Shown: positions 16,303 through 24,886, numbered from the stretch's first letter. The stretch: 64,000 nucleotides of DNA from Thermoanaerobacter wiegelii Rt8.B1 (GCF_000147695.2 NC_015958.1:164501-228500); one strand, 5' to 3'. Program-made: numbers and translations. The notes: generated by a model not told the origin, from the letters alone.

Positions 16303-18876
16303 TTGGAAAAGATATTTACAATTTTACTTACAATAATTCTATTTGTTTTAAGTAGTGTTTATACTTATGCTTCGGACAATCCTGTATATTACGGTACGGA
16401 CAACGTGCAAAGCATCTATTACAATATGTCCTTCAAAGATATAAAAGATAGTTTTGCTAAAAATGACATAATGAAAATGACTGCTCTTTCAGTTATTAGA
16501 GGTGGAGGAAGTCAAAAATTTTATCCTAAAAGCTATTTAAAAAGAGAAGAGGCAATAGCATATATTGTAAGACTAATGGGACTGGAAGAACAAGTACAAA
16601 AAACACCTATATCCTCCTCTACTGCAGTAGGGGGGAGTAACCCTCCTACTGCTAATTCTAATCAGACTGGGCAAAATAATGCTTCTTCTCAATCAGGTCC
16701 CAAAGTAGATTCGTGGGCACAAGGAATAATTGATGTGGCAGCGAAAAATAATCTTTTGAGGAAAGAGGATATGGCTTTGGATTTTACAGCAAATGCAACA
16801 AGAGAGGAAGTTGCTTATTGGATAGCAAAAGGATTGAATCTTGCGCCGATTTACGGAAAAGATTTACAAAAAGTTTATGCTTTTTCGGATGCTAAAAGTT
16901 TTAATACTGATTATATGCCATATATTGAAGCAGTTTTAAAAAGTGGAATAATGACAGGTTACAATGATAGTAAATTTGGACCTAAAGACAACATAACCAG
17001 AGAGCAGATGGCGTCAGTTTTGAGTAGAGCTTTTAACTTAGGGTATAATTTAATGGGCTATTCAATAATAAATGCTACAGTGCAGGATATACTTTACGAA
17101 GAGGTTGCTAGGAAAAATAGTATAAAGAAAACTTTTGTTCTTCTCAATAATAAAGGGCAAAATGAGTATATTGTGGTTCAACGAACATATTCTTCAGAAG
17201 GAATAGTTCATAATTCAGATTTTTTGACTATTAGCAATGGAGTTCCTTCTTTTTCTGATTCTATTGAAAAAGGGGATAATGTGAATTTTTATATAAGCGG
17301 TCAAAATGTGATATTTGCTGAAAAAAAACCTGTATTTCACAGTACTTTGTACGGAGAGATAAAAGACATATCAGCTTCTAACATAACACTTACATCTGAA
17401 TCAGGAGTTGAATATGTATTTTCTTATAACCCTAATACAAAAATCTATATAAATGATTATCCTGCTTCTATAAAAGATTTACGATATGGTCAAACTGTCA
17501 CAGTATACCTTAATGGTAACACGGCTTATGCAATAAATGTTGATTATGAAGATTTGGGAAGTGGGAAAATCGATACAGGCTCAAGACAAGTAACAGGAAG
17601 CATAATGGCTATAGATAAACAAGATAATGGCATAAATATTAAATTAGACAATGGACAATTTTATTCTATTGCTTATGATGTGCCTATCATAAAAGAGGGA
17701 AATACTGTGTCTTTGTCTTCAATAAGAGAGGGAGACTATGTAAATTTGTATTTTGATGACCCTTATACAAATGCACCCATCAAGGTATTAGTAGAAAATG
17801 AATATCACAAAGTCTACTATATCATAAGAGGAAATCTCGGAAGTTTATTGGCTTCCAACAATTCTATTTCAATAAACAATGTGGAAAAGTATTATCAAGG
17901 TACATGGCAAAGTGCAAATAATTTTGCTTATTATCCTTTAGATGAAGCTAAAATATATTACAATGGCTTTGAGTGCAGCAAAGAAGACCTTAAAAATTAC
18001 AAAGGAAATCAAATATATGCTACAGTTGAGAAGCACTTTGGAACAGATTCGATTACGTTTATAAACATAACCCCAACTTTTACAATGAGTTACAGTGGCA
18101 TTGCAAGTTTTGATACTCAATCGATGATTCTTACATTAAATGATGGCAGAAAAGTAACTGTAAACGACGGCACAATTATTTTAAAAGATGGAATGAAGAT
18201 ACCCTATACTTCACTTATAGGAAATAAACAAGTATATGTATCTTTTTCCCAGACGGATAGAAGCTTATATGCTAATTTCATCTCAGTAATTGATAGTGTA
18301 TATCCAGAGTATTACTATGCGAAAGGTTTTATAACCAGTGCAACATCAAATTCTATCACTATTGGTAACTTATATACAAGTTGGTGGTATCAAGCATATG
18401 GGTATTATGCTATACAAAACAATCAATGGAATATTGTAGGAGGCACAAAAACTTTCTATGTGGGAGATAAAACTTATATAGTTGATAATAGAGATAAAGA
18501 TTCAAAAGTTATTCCCTACACAGAACTTTTGGATGTAAAATATGGAAAATCTAAATACACCTCTGCCCATGTGTATGTGGTATCACAAGGAGACAATGCT
18601 ATTGCAATAAACATTATGAATTCAACGGGGCAAGAAAGAGTGTCTACTGCTGATGTTGTATCTATTGATGGTACCAATTTAACTCTAAATAATGTAAATG
18701 ATTGGAATGAATTAAATGGGGCTTGGAATCTGAATACCTCTCTTGATACAGTAGATGTATCAAAAACGGTAATAATTAAAAATGGACAGGCAGTCAATAT
18801 AAGTTCTATAAATCCGGGAGATTCACTCTATATTATAAGAAATGGCTCATCTGCTGTTATTGTAACGGTGAAGTAA
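16303..18876 (+). CDS. S-layer homology (SLH) domain surface protein
   Basis: An 857-aa secreted protein. The signal peptide EKIFTILLTIILFVLSSVYTYA is followed by three SLH-type repeats (roughly residues 35-90, 120-175 and 185-240). The third is clearest: YIEAVLKSGIMTGYNDSKFGPKDNITREQMASVLSRAF. A Ser/Asn/Gly/Gln-rich linker separates the first two. The remaining 600 residues are beta-rich repeats with motifs such as YGEIKDISASNITLTSESGVEYVF that I cannot assign. SLH domains bind pyruvylated secondary cell-wall polymer. TTG 16303 is chosen over GTG 16294 because GAGGAG overlaps the latter. It starts 12 bases after the IPT/TIG gene, so it is in the same operon. Confidence 0.85.
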   Translation: MEKIFTILLTIILFVLSSVYTYASDNPVYYGTDNVQSIYYNMSFKDIKDSFAKNDIMKMTALSVIRGGGSQKFYPKSYLKREEAIAYIVRLMGLEEQVQKTPISSSTAVGGSNPPTANSNQTGQNNASSQSGPKVDSWAQGIIDVAAKNNLLRKEDMALDFTANATREEVAYWIAKGLNLAPIYGKDLQKVYAFSDAKSFNTDYMPYIEAVLKSGIMTGYNDSKFGPKDNITREQMASVLSRAFNLGYNLMGYSIINATVQDILYEEVARKNSIKKTFVLLNNKGQNEYIVVQRTYSSEGIVHNSDFLTISNGVPSFSDSIEKGDNVNFYISGQNVIFAEKKPVFHSTLYGEIKDISASNITLTSESGVEYVFSYNPNTKIYINDYPASIKDLRYGQTVTVYLNGNTAYAINVDYEDLGSGKIDTGSRQVTGSIMAIDKQDNGINIKLDNGQFYSIAYDVPIIKEGNTVSLSSIREGDYVNLYFDDPYTNAPIKVLVENEYHKVYYIIRGNLGSLLASNNSISINNVEKYYQGTWQSANNFAYYPLDEAKIYYNGFECSKEDLKNYKGNQIYATVEKHFGTDSITFINITPTFTMSYSGIASFDTQSMILTLNDGRKVTVNDGTIILKDGMKIPYTSLIGNKQVYVSFSQTDRSLYANFISVIDSVYPEYYYAKGFITSATSNSITIGNLYTSWWYQAYGYYAIQNNQWNIVGGTKTFYVGDKTYIVDNRDKDSKVIPYTELLDVKYGKSKYTSAHVYVVSQGDNAIAINIMNSTGQERVSTADVVSIDGTNLTLNNVNDWNELNGAWNLNTSLDTVDVSKTVIIKNGQAVNISSINPGDSLYIIRNGSSAVIVTVK

Positions 18877-18898
18877 GAAAAACATTGGGGGAATTGCA

Positions 18899-20386
18899 AT
18901 GAAAAAAATTATAGGGTTAGTTATAATATTCACCCTTTTGATTCCTTTTCCTGTTCAGGTTTTTGCCAATGATGCAGGTTTTGAAGGTGGTATTGCCAAT
19001 GAGCAAGAATACAAAGAAGTTGTATTTATAACGGGACAACCTATTATATTTAGTGGTGTTCTTAAAATTAATCAATCTGTAAGAGGTGATACTACTACAA
19101 CAACATATAGGTATGACCTTGCTTCCGATTCAGGAGACAAACTCACACGTTCTCTTACTTTTGTTACCCAAGAAACAAAAAAACCTGAATACAACCAAGT
19201 GATTAGTCAGACTACTCTTAAGACATATACTGAAAACATAAAAATAGGGGGAAATACTTACACTTTAGACAGAAATAATGGATATATATACTCAGGCTCT
19301 GAAGTAAAAAGCATAAACCCTGGTGTAACCTACTATGCTGGTAACTATTCAGGCGTAAAATTATACAGGGTCAATGGCAATAAAGGGACTGTAAAAGTGA
19401 CTATAGATGACAAAACAGTAGGATTTATTCATAAATACGGAAGTGCTGATACACATCAAATAAATTATTTAATCGAAAGCACAATGGGGTCAAATGGAGA
19501 AGTAAAAAAATGGGTTGGAGAGGCTCATGTAAATGTATCTTTTACTGATAAATCCAGTATTGAATATGTGGAAAATGACCCTCAATATATAAGTTTTAGG
19601 GGTGGATATCTTTTAAGGCGAAATAGCGGTGACATGATGAATTACTCTTATAATCTCCCAAAACTAGATGATAACGGCAACGAAATAGGAAGAAACATAG
19701 GAAATGGAAGTTTGAAACTTGATGGTGTGTCATTCGAAGATAGATTGGTGGTCCCACAGGCTAAAGACATAAATGGAACATGGGGAAAAGAGGATATTAA
19801 AAAATTGATGAGCATGGAAGTATTTCCTAATGACTCAGAATACTTTGGTCCTAAACTTCCCATATTGCGCTCAGACTTTACCGTTGCAGTTGCAAAAGCA
19901 ATTGGATTAAAACCGTATGAACCGCCCAAGAGTACGCTTTATTCAGCAAGAAACAAAAGCGCTATAGAAATTTCACCTTTTATTGATATATCTACTACTG
20001 ATCCGAATTATGGATATATAAAAGCAGCCAGTGATGCAGGGCTTATCTCAGGTACTGCTCCAAATCAGTTCAGTCCTTCAAGGTCTCTTACTCGTGCTCA
20101 AGCGGCAGTGATATTTATAAGAGCTTTGGGGCTTGAGAACCTCGCTCCTTCAGGAAATTTTGATACCGGTTTTTTAGATGACTACGCTATACCATTGTGG
20201 GCAAAAAGGAGTATTTACGTGGCGCGGGAGATAGGACTTATATCAGGCGATGAATATGGAAGGTTTAACCCTGATGGCTATGTTACGCGAGAAGAAGCTG
20301 CTTCAATGATTTCGAGGATGATAAATTTTATGATGAACGACCTTACTTTTGATTATGTAATGAGGATATTAAATTATCATAATTAA
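18899..20386 (+). CDS. surface protein with C-terminal SLH domains
   Basis: A 495-aa secreted protein with a signal peptide (KKIIGLVIIFTLLIPFPVQVFA). An unrecognised beta-rich domain of about 260 residues follows, then three C-terminal SLH repeats (about residues 295-350, 355-420 and 425-485). The second is ISPFIDISTTDPNYGYIKAA...GLISGTAPNQFSPSRSLTRAQAAVIFIRALGL. It follows the previous gene by 22 bases behind GGGGGA and closes the three-gene surface operon. The opposite placement of SLH domains in this and the preceding protein (C-terminal versus N-terminal) suggests two wall anchors for one surface assembly; that is inference. The operon terminator has been duplicated around the downstream repeat. 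Confidence 0.88.
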   Translation: MKKIIGLVIIFTLLIPFPVQVFANDAGFEGGIANEQEYKEVVFITGQPIIFSGVLKINQSVRGDTTTTTYRYDLASDSGDKLTRSLTFVTQETKKPEYNQVISQTTLKTYTENIKIGGNTYTLDRNNGYIYSGSEVKSINPGVTYYAGNYSGVKLYRVNGNKGTVKVTIDDKTVGFIHKYGSADTHQINYLIESTMGSNGEVKKWVGEAHVNVSFTDKSSIEYVENDPQYISFRGGYLLRRNSGDMMNYSYNLPKLDDNGNEIGRNIGNGSLKLDGVSFEDRLVVPQAKDINGTWGKEDIKKLMSMEVFPNDSEYFGPKLPILRSDFTVAVAKAIGLKPYEPPKSTLYSARNKSAIEISPFIDISTTDPNYGYIKAASDAGLISGTAPNQFSPSRSLTRAQAAVIFIRALGLENLAPSGNFDTGFLDDYAIPLWAKRSIYVAREIGLISGDEYGRFNPDGYVTREEAASMISRMINFMMNDLTFDYVMRILNYHN

Positions 20387-20387
20387 G

Positions 20388-20407
20388 ACAAGGGAGAAGT
20401 CTATTGT
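20388..20407 (+). repeat. left flanking repeat of element copy 2 (degenerate terminator copy)
   Basis: ACAAGGGAGAAGTCTATTGT matches the intact terminator ACAAGGGAGAAATCCCTTGT at 20734-20753 in 17 of 20 positions. The left copy has lost pairing in its right arm and has no T-run. Confidence 0.7.
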
Positions 20408-20408
20408 T

Positions 20409-20732
20409 CAGACTGTAGACAAACTATTTTGTAAGATTGGCATTTTGTAAAGTAATGCAACTCGCGACAAAGCAGCCCGGCACTCAAGTAAGAAAGTTTA
20501 TAAAGCAAAAATAGAAAAACAATCATACTTACTTGAGTGCCGGGAAACTTAGCAAGTGTGATGACGGAGGCGGGGCTGGAGCCACGGATGGCGGAAGCTG
20601 CCACCTGAGACAAGGATGTCGAATGTGGTCGGAACCCCGCCGGAGTCTGAGAGCGAGCGCTAGTTTAGCCTGCTTTGTCGCTGGAGCAAACTTGCAAAAT
20701 GCCAATCAAAATTATACTTTGTCAACAAGCTC
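20409..20732 (+). repeat. terminator-associated structured repeat element, copy 2
   Basis: A 324-bp element in the same orientation as 4120-4382, with the same left end (CAGACTGTAGACAAA) and right end TTTGTCAACAAGCTC. The stems are conserved with changed bases: GATTGGCATTTTG (20435-20447) with CAAAATGCCAATC (20695-20707); GCGACAAAGCAG with CTGCTTTGTCGC; GGCGGGG with CCCCGCC; and CCAC with GTGG around the invariant GACAAGGATGTCGAAT. At the position of the 3-nt bulge in copy 1, this copy carries an extra 17-bp hairpin, CCCGGCACTCAAGTAAG with its exact complement (about 20475-20543). Paired changes on both sides of several stems indicate selection for, or generation of, secondary structure. Confidence 0.8.
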
Positions 20733-20733
20733 T

Positions 20734-20760
20734 ACAAGGGAGAAATCCCTTGTTTTTTTG
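20734..20760 (+). terminator. surface-operon intrinsic terminator (right flank of element copy 2)
   Basis: ACAAGGGAGAAATCCCTTGT forms an 8-bp stem followed by TTTTTTTG. It is the intact member of the flanking repeat pair. Confidence 0.85.
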
Positions 20761-20800
20761 TAGACAGAGATTTTTTAGTTTGTAGGGGTGATAAGAGGCT

Positions 20801-22410
20801 TAATTAGTTACCATTGAAAAATGCAATTTTAGATTTTTATTCTTATTTAGTGAGCCTTAACAATCTAATTTCTCCTAATCTATTTCCTAATACTTCCCAT
20901 TTTTCAGCAGGTTTGCACCATAAGTCTCGCTAACTTGCTGATATTATGGGCAAAAATGGACAGATTGACCCATATGCCTGTATTTTTACCGTGAAACAGG
21001 CATATATCAAAACCATATTTTCTTTTTAGTAAACCAATGGTAGCTTCTTCGCCGGAACGCCATCGTATTAGTCTTTTAAACTAGTGTTGTCGTTCAAATT
21101 TTATTCTCTTTTCACTTTTTTTGCCTGGCTTGGGTATCGCTACATGCTCTACTTTAAGTTCCCTTATCTCTTTTTCATTCGTACTCGAATAAAAACCTCT
21201 GTCTCCAGTAACTTCTTTTGGAACCTTATTTAAAACTTTTATAGCTTTCTTTACCGTTGGTACGGCTAGTGTTTTGTCAGCAGGATTACCTTCTTCCACA
21301 ATGCTACAAATTATTAATCCTTCTTCTGATTCGGCCAGTGCTACTTTTCTGCCAAATTCTATATCCGCTTTTGCCTTCCCTCTTTTTATTGGCCTTGCAC
21401 CTTGGTCAAATATGCTTACTACCCTGTTAGAAATTGAAATAGTTCCTTTTAATACTTCACTGGTCTGGCTTATAACTTTATCTACTATGGAAATAGTATT
21501 TTCTAATTTTTGAATAAGGAAATCTCTTGATCTGTTAGTATTTTGTGTATTCTTTATTTCTTCCTTTGCTATTTCCGAAACCTTCTTAGCTGAGCATAAT
21601 ACATCCTTCGCTATTTCTACCAGCTCTTTTACTGTTTGATGTACTTTTTCTTTTGCTTCATTCGTCCTGTTCTTTGTAAATTTCACTATGTTTAGTATTC
21701 TTTTTTTAATTGACCTTGTTCTGTCACGAAATTCTGCCTTTGCTGCAATACCTGTATCTTTTACCTTTTTAACCAGCCTAGTTAGCACTCTGACTCCATC
21801 TGAAAGAAGTCCTGCATCAGTAGGATAATGAATATTGGATTTTATAACTGTGGTATCTATCCTTATCTTCCTAGCTTTTATCAGTTTTTTCTCTATCGCT
21901 TTCTGAACAATGAGAGAGTTTAATTCCTCTAAAGTATCTTTCCCAAATCTTTTTGTAAGCTTTGCCAAAGTAGTATAGTCAGGTACTTCGCCACAAATAG
22001 GTATATGACAGAATATCCTCCAAGTAATACTGTCACCTACTTCTTTGCATAATGTCTCATATCCAAGATTGTATCTGAATTTGAGGTACATCATTCGAAT
22101 GTATGTATCAACTGGAGTACTATGTCTTCCACATTTGGAATTGAACTTTTCTATAAAAGGTGCAAAAAGAGACTCATCTTTTAATAGTTCATCAACAATT
22201 GCTAGTTCACCTTGTAATTTTAAATATGATTCTGGGAGCAATTGGTCAAATACACTCAATTGTTTGAAATCCTTGTTCTCTATTATCACCATCTTCTATT
22301 CCTCCCTTTACAACTCAACTCTATTATACTACAAATGATTAAATCCAAGAGAGGAATAGTCTAGATTTTTTGCGGAGTTAAGACCCCCATTTTTCAATGA
22401 AAACTAATTA
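20801..22410 (-). mobile_element. insertion sequence with DDE transposase (ISNCY-like), 1610 bp
   Basis: The ends are imperfect inverted repeats. The left end at 20801 reads TAATTAGTTACCATTGAAAA, and the right end (22389-22410, reverse complement) reads TAATTAGTTTTCATTGAAAA. The similarity runs about 23 bp with two mismatches. The element carries one transposase gene on the minus strand. No clear target duplication is visible. It lies between the surface operon and spoIID. Confidence 0.8.
20904..22292 (-). pseudogene. IS transposase interrupted by an in-frame amber codon
   Basis: The minus-strand frame runs from ATG at 22292 through 403 codons to a TAG at 21081-21083, then continues in the same frame for 58 codons to a TGA at 20904. 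The continuation, RWRSGEEATIGLLKRKYGFD...NLSIFAHNISKLARL, holds the conserved C-terminal glutamate region that DDE transposases need. The first part supplies the aspartates in KIRIDTTVIKS and TGDRGFYSS. The stop replaces what is probably a Trp codon (RQH-stop-FKRL; TGG to TAG). A C-terminally truncated product would lack the third catalytic residue, so the element is probably inactive. The family (ISNCY-like, with a long Lys-rich insertion) is assigned from memory of similar proteins. Confidence 0.82.
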
Positions 22411-22416
22411 GATAGA

Positions 22417-22443
22417 ATAAATATATACATAAGGACATATATT
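22417..22443 (+). promoter_or_regulatory. candidate sigma-E promoter of spoIID
   Basis: ATA (22417-22419), 16 bases and CATATATT (22436-22443) approximate the Bacillus sigma-E pattern (ATA-N16-CATACANT). spoIID is a known sigma-E gene. The -35 side lies 7 bases outside the IS right end, so the IS left the promoter intact. Confidence 0.5.
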
Positions 22444-22474
22444 TTATTTAGTAGTTCACAATCGGAGGGGAAAA

Positions 22475-23527
22475 ATGAAATATGCCATTTATGGAATTTC
22501 TTTAATATTTTTTAGTTTAATAATTTTACCTTCTGTAATAGTTTTTGGTTTTAATCCTCACAAAACTTCCTCAACGCCTACGAGTGAGGTCAAGCTTATT
22601 GATGGAGGGAAGCTAGTAAAATTAGACAATTTAGATAATACAGATTTGTACCATACCGTGAATGTCTTTATAACAAATCAAAACAAAATCCAGAAAATGG
22701 ATTTAGAGGAATACGTAAAAGGAGTAGTTGCTGCAGAAATGCCTGCAGAATTTGAAATGGAAGCTTTAAAGGCACAAGCTGTTGCAGCGAGGACTTATGT
22801 GCTCTCGAAAGAAATAGCTTTGGGAGGAAAAGGCTGTGATTTACATCCGGGGGCTGATGTGTGCACTGATTCGGAACATTGCCAAGCATGGCAATCTGAG
22901 GGGGAGCTGAAGGAAAAATGGGGAGAAAATTTTGATAAATACTATGCAAAAATATCTCAAGCAGTAGAAGATACAAAAGGGCTTGTATTAGTTTACGATG
23001 ATGCTTTAATTGTGCCAGCTTATCATGCTATAAGTGGAGGAAAAACAGAGAATTCTGAGGACGTATGGCAGAGCAAAATTCCCTATTTAAGAAGTGTGGT
23101 TTCTCCTGGAGAAGAGGCAGCATCAAAATATAAAACTACTGTTATAGTGTCAAAAGAAGAATTTATAAATAAATTAAAGCAAAAAGAGCCTTCTTTGAAA
23201 TTGGATAATAGCAATATTTTAAATCAAATAAAAGATGTAGAAAGAACACAAGTTGGGCACGTTAAAACTTTAAAAATAGGGAATATAACTTTTAATGGTA
23301 AAGATATAAAAGAAATTTTTAATTTAAATTCTACAAATTTTAGCTTTGAGGCACAAGGAAATAACATTGTAATAACCGTCATAGGTTATGGTCACGGAGT
23401 GGGAATGAGTCAATATGGAGCAAATGCAATGGCGAAACAAGGGAAAAAGTTTGACGAAATATTGAAATATTATTATACAGGGATAGAAATAGTAAAAATT
23501 GAAGATTTATTGAAAATACAGCACTGA
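22475..23527 (+). CDS. spoIID: stage II sporulation protein D (peptidoglycan lytic transglycosylase)
   Basis: A 350-aa membrane-anchored protein with an N-terminal hydrophobic segment (residues 6-26). The SpoIID core follows: MDLEEYVKGVVAAEMPAEFEMEALKAQAVAARTYVL with the catalytic-type Glu in AAEMP, then YHAISGGKTENSEDVW and the C-terminal GYGHGVGMSQYGANAMAKQGKKFDEILKYYYTGIEI. SpoIID cleaves septal peptidoglycan with SpoIIP and SpoIIM during forespore engulfment. The gene begins ATG behind CGGAGGGG. In Bacillus it directly follows murAA; here about 18 kb separates them. A terminator follows and spoIIQ is the next gene. Confidence 0.96.
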   Translation: MKYAIYGISLIFFSLIILPSVIVFGFNPHKTSSTPTSEVKLIDGGKLVKLDNLDNTDLYHTVNVFITNQNKIQKMDLEEYVKGVVAAEMPAEFEMEALKAQAVAARTYVLSKEIALGGKGCDLHPGADVCTDSEHCQAWQSEGELKEKWGENFDKYYAKISQAVEDTKGLVLVYDDALIVPAYHAISGGKTENSEDVWQSKIPYLRSVVSPGEEAASKYKTTVIVSKEEFINKLKQKEPSLKLDNSNILNQIKDVERTQVGHVKTLKIGNITFNGKDIKEIFNLNSTNFSFEAQGNNIVITVIGYGHGVGMSQYGANAMAKQGKKFDEILKYYYTGIEIVKIEDLLKIQH

Positions 23528-23546
23528 TAAAGTGCTGTATTTTTTG
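23518..23546 (+). terminator. spoIID intrinsic terminator
   Basis: ACAGCACT, loop GATA and AGTGCTGT, followed by ATTTTTTG. The stem overlaps the spoIID stop codon. Confidence 0.85.
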
Positions 23547-23594
23547 TATAAATAATTAAGTTAATGGTTAAAATACCATTTGGAGGTGAAAAAT

Positions 23595-24431
23595 GTGAGA
23601 ATAAACAGGGAAAATTTGATAAGATTTTTCGATAGAAAGGGTTTTTACATAGTATTATTTTTATCCGTAGTAGTGATAGCCGCTACATCAGTTTATGTTA
23701 CTAATAATAATTTAAAAAAATTAGAAGAACTCAGAAAAGCACAGCAAGAAGAAATTAATTCAGCTATTGAAAGTGATTGGGGTTATGAAGAAGAACTAGC
23801 GCAAGCTCAGGAAGAAAAAGAACAGCAAAATAATTCTACAGCTGTTATCAGCCAACAACAAGAAAATAACGTATCTGACAAAAAAGAAAATCCTCAACCG
23901 GTAACAAAAAATAGTGACGAGGTTAAAAGTTCAGGGAAAAATGATAGTTTAACAAACAGCAAAGTAGCAACTGTTATGGCAAGTACTACATCCACAATAA
24001 AAAAAGATAGTAATTTATCTTCTACGATGTTAGTTTTATTGAAGCCTGTAAATGGAGACATAATATTAGAATTTGCTAAAGATAAGCTTGTATTTTCAAA
24101 AACCCTTCAAGAATGGACAACTCATAAAGGTGTAGATATTGGATCAAACTTAGGAGAACCTGTATTGTCAGCTATGGATGGAATTGTGACAAAGGTATAT
24201 AAAGATCCAAAATTAGGGAATACTGTTGTTATAAAAAATGGAAAATGGGAAACACGGTATGCAAATTTAGACGATGAGATTTTAGCAAAGGAACAAGAAA
24301 AAATAGTAAGAGGACAGCAAATAGGGAAAATAGGAGAATCAGCAAAGTTTGAAGTTGGGGAAGGACCCCACTTACATTTTGAACTTTTAGAAAATGGAAT
24401 ACCTGTTGATCCAATAGCATATTTTAAATAA
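23595..24431 (+). CDS. spoIIQ: SpoIIQ-like M23/LytM peptidase-domain sporulation protein
   Basis: A 278-aa protein with one N-terminal membrane segment (about residues 14-36), a Glu/Gln-rich coiled linker (about 40-140) and a C-terminal LytM domain (about 165-275). The zinc-ligand motifs look complete: HKGVDIG supplies His and Asp, and HLHFE supplies the paired histidines. In Bacillus SpoIIQ the first His is lost and the domain is structural; clostridial SpoIIQ often keeps it (established). It spans the forespore membrane and pairs with SpoIIIAH during engulfment. GTG 23595 is chosen because GGAGGTG lies 6 bases upstream. Placement between spoIID and spoIIID supports the identification. Confidence 0.88.
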   Translation: MRINRENLIRFFDRKGFYIVLFLSVVVIAATSVYVTNNNLKKLEELRKAQQEEINSAIESDWGYEEELAQAQEEKEQQNNSTAVISQQQENNVSDKKENPQPVTKNSDEVKSSGKNDSLTNSKVATVMASTTSTIKKDSNLSSTMLVLLKPVNGDIILEFAKDKLVFSKTLQEWTTHKGVDIGSNLGEPVLSAMDGIVTKVYKDPKLGNTVVIKNGKWETRYANLDDEILAKEQEKIVRGQQIGKIGESAKFEVGEGPHLHFELLENGIPVDPIAYFK

Positions 24432-24445
24432 GAACACCTGCTTAA

Positions 24446-24482
24446 AAAGACTTGGATACTTCCCGTATTCAAGTCTTTTTTG
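24446..24482 (+). terminator. spoIIQ intrinsic terminator
   Basis: AAAAAGACTTG pairs with CAAGTCTTTTTT around a loop containing ATACTTCCCGTAT, which can itself pair; a T-rich tail follows. Confidence 0.85.
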
Positions 24483-24561
24483 TTTTTATAAATATTCTAA
24501 TGGCTTTGTTTTGGCATATACATATTAATGAGATTTGAAAAATTTAAAGGGGGTTTTGGGT

Positions 24562-24822
24562 TTGAAAGATTACATAGAAGAGAGAACACTAGAAATATCA
24601 AAATATATAGTAGAACACAAAGCAACTGTAAGAGAAGCTGCGAAGGTTTTTGGAGTTAGCAAAAGCACAGTTCACAAAGATGTGACAGAAAGGCTTCCAG
24701 ATATAAACTTTGAATTATATAAAGAAGTGAGAGAGATTCTAAGCAAAAATAAAGCGGAAAGGCATATAAGAGGAGGAAAAGCAACTAAAATAAAATATCA
24801 AAAAACGAACAATAAATTTTAA
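24562..24822 (+). CDS. spoIIID: sporulation transcriptional regulator SpoIIID
   Basis: An 86-aa DNA-binding protein closely matching Bacillus SpoIIID throughout: DYIEERTLEISKYIVE, the helix-turn-helix VREAAKVFGVSKSTVHKDVTERLP and the basic C-terminal ERHIRGGKATKIKYQK. SpoIIID switches mother-cell gene expression between the sigma-E and sigma-K phases. The start is taken as TTG 24562, where homology begins and where AAAGGGGG lies 8 bases upstream. An ATG at 24535 would add nine residues not seen in the family. The next gene is mbl, as in Bacillus. Confidence 0.95.
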   Translation: MKDYIEERTLEISKYIVEHKATVREAAKVFGVSKSTVHKDVTERLPDINFELYKEVREILSKNKAERHIRGGKATKIKYQKTNNKF

Positions 24823-24886
24823 GAAAATAAAAGAGGATTTTGTAAATTTGTAGCGAATTAATAAATTGATAATAAATTAAACATTT

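Noticed and set aside
20533-20763. Short plus-strand frame within the structured repeat
   Set aside because: It spans conserved stems of the non-coding element, and the other copy has no corresponding frame.
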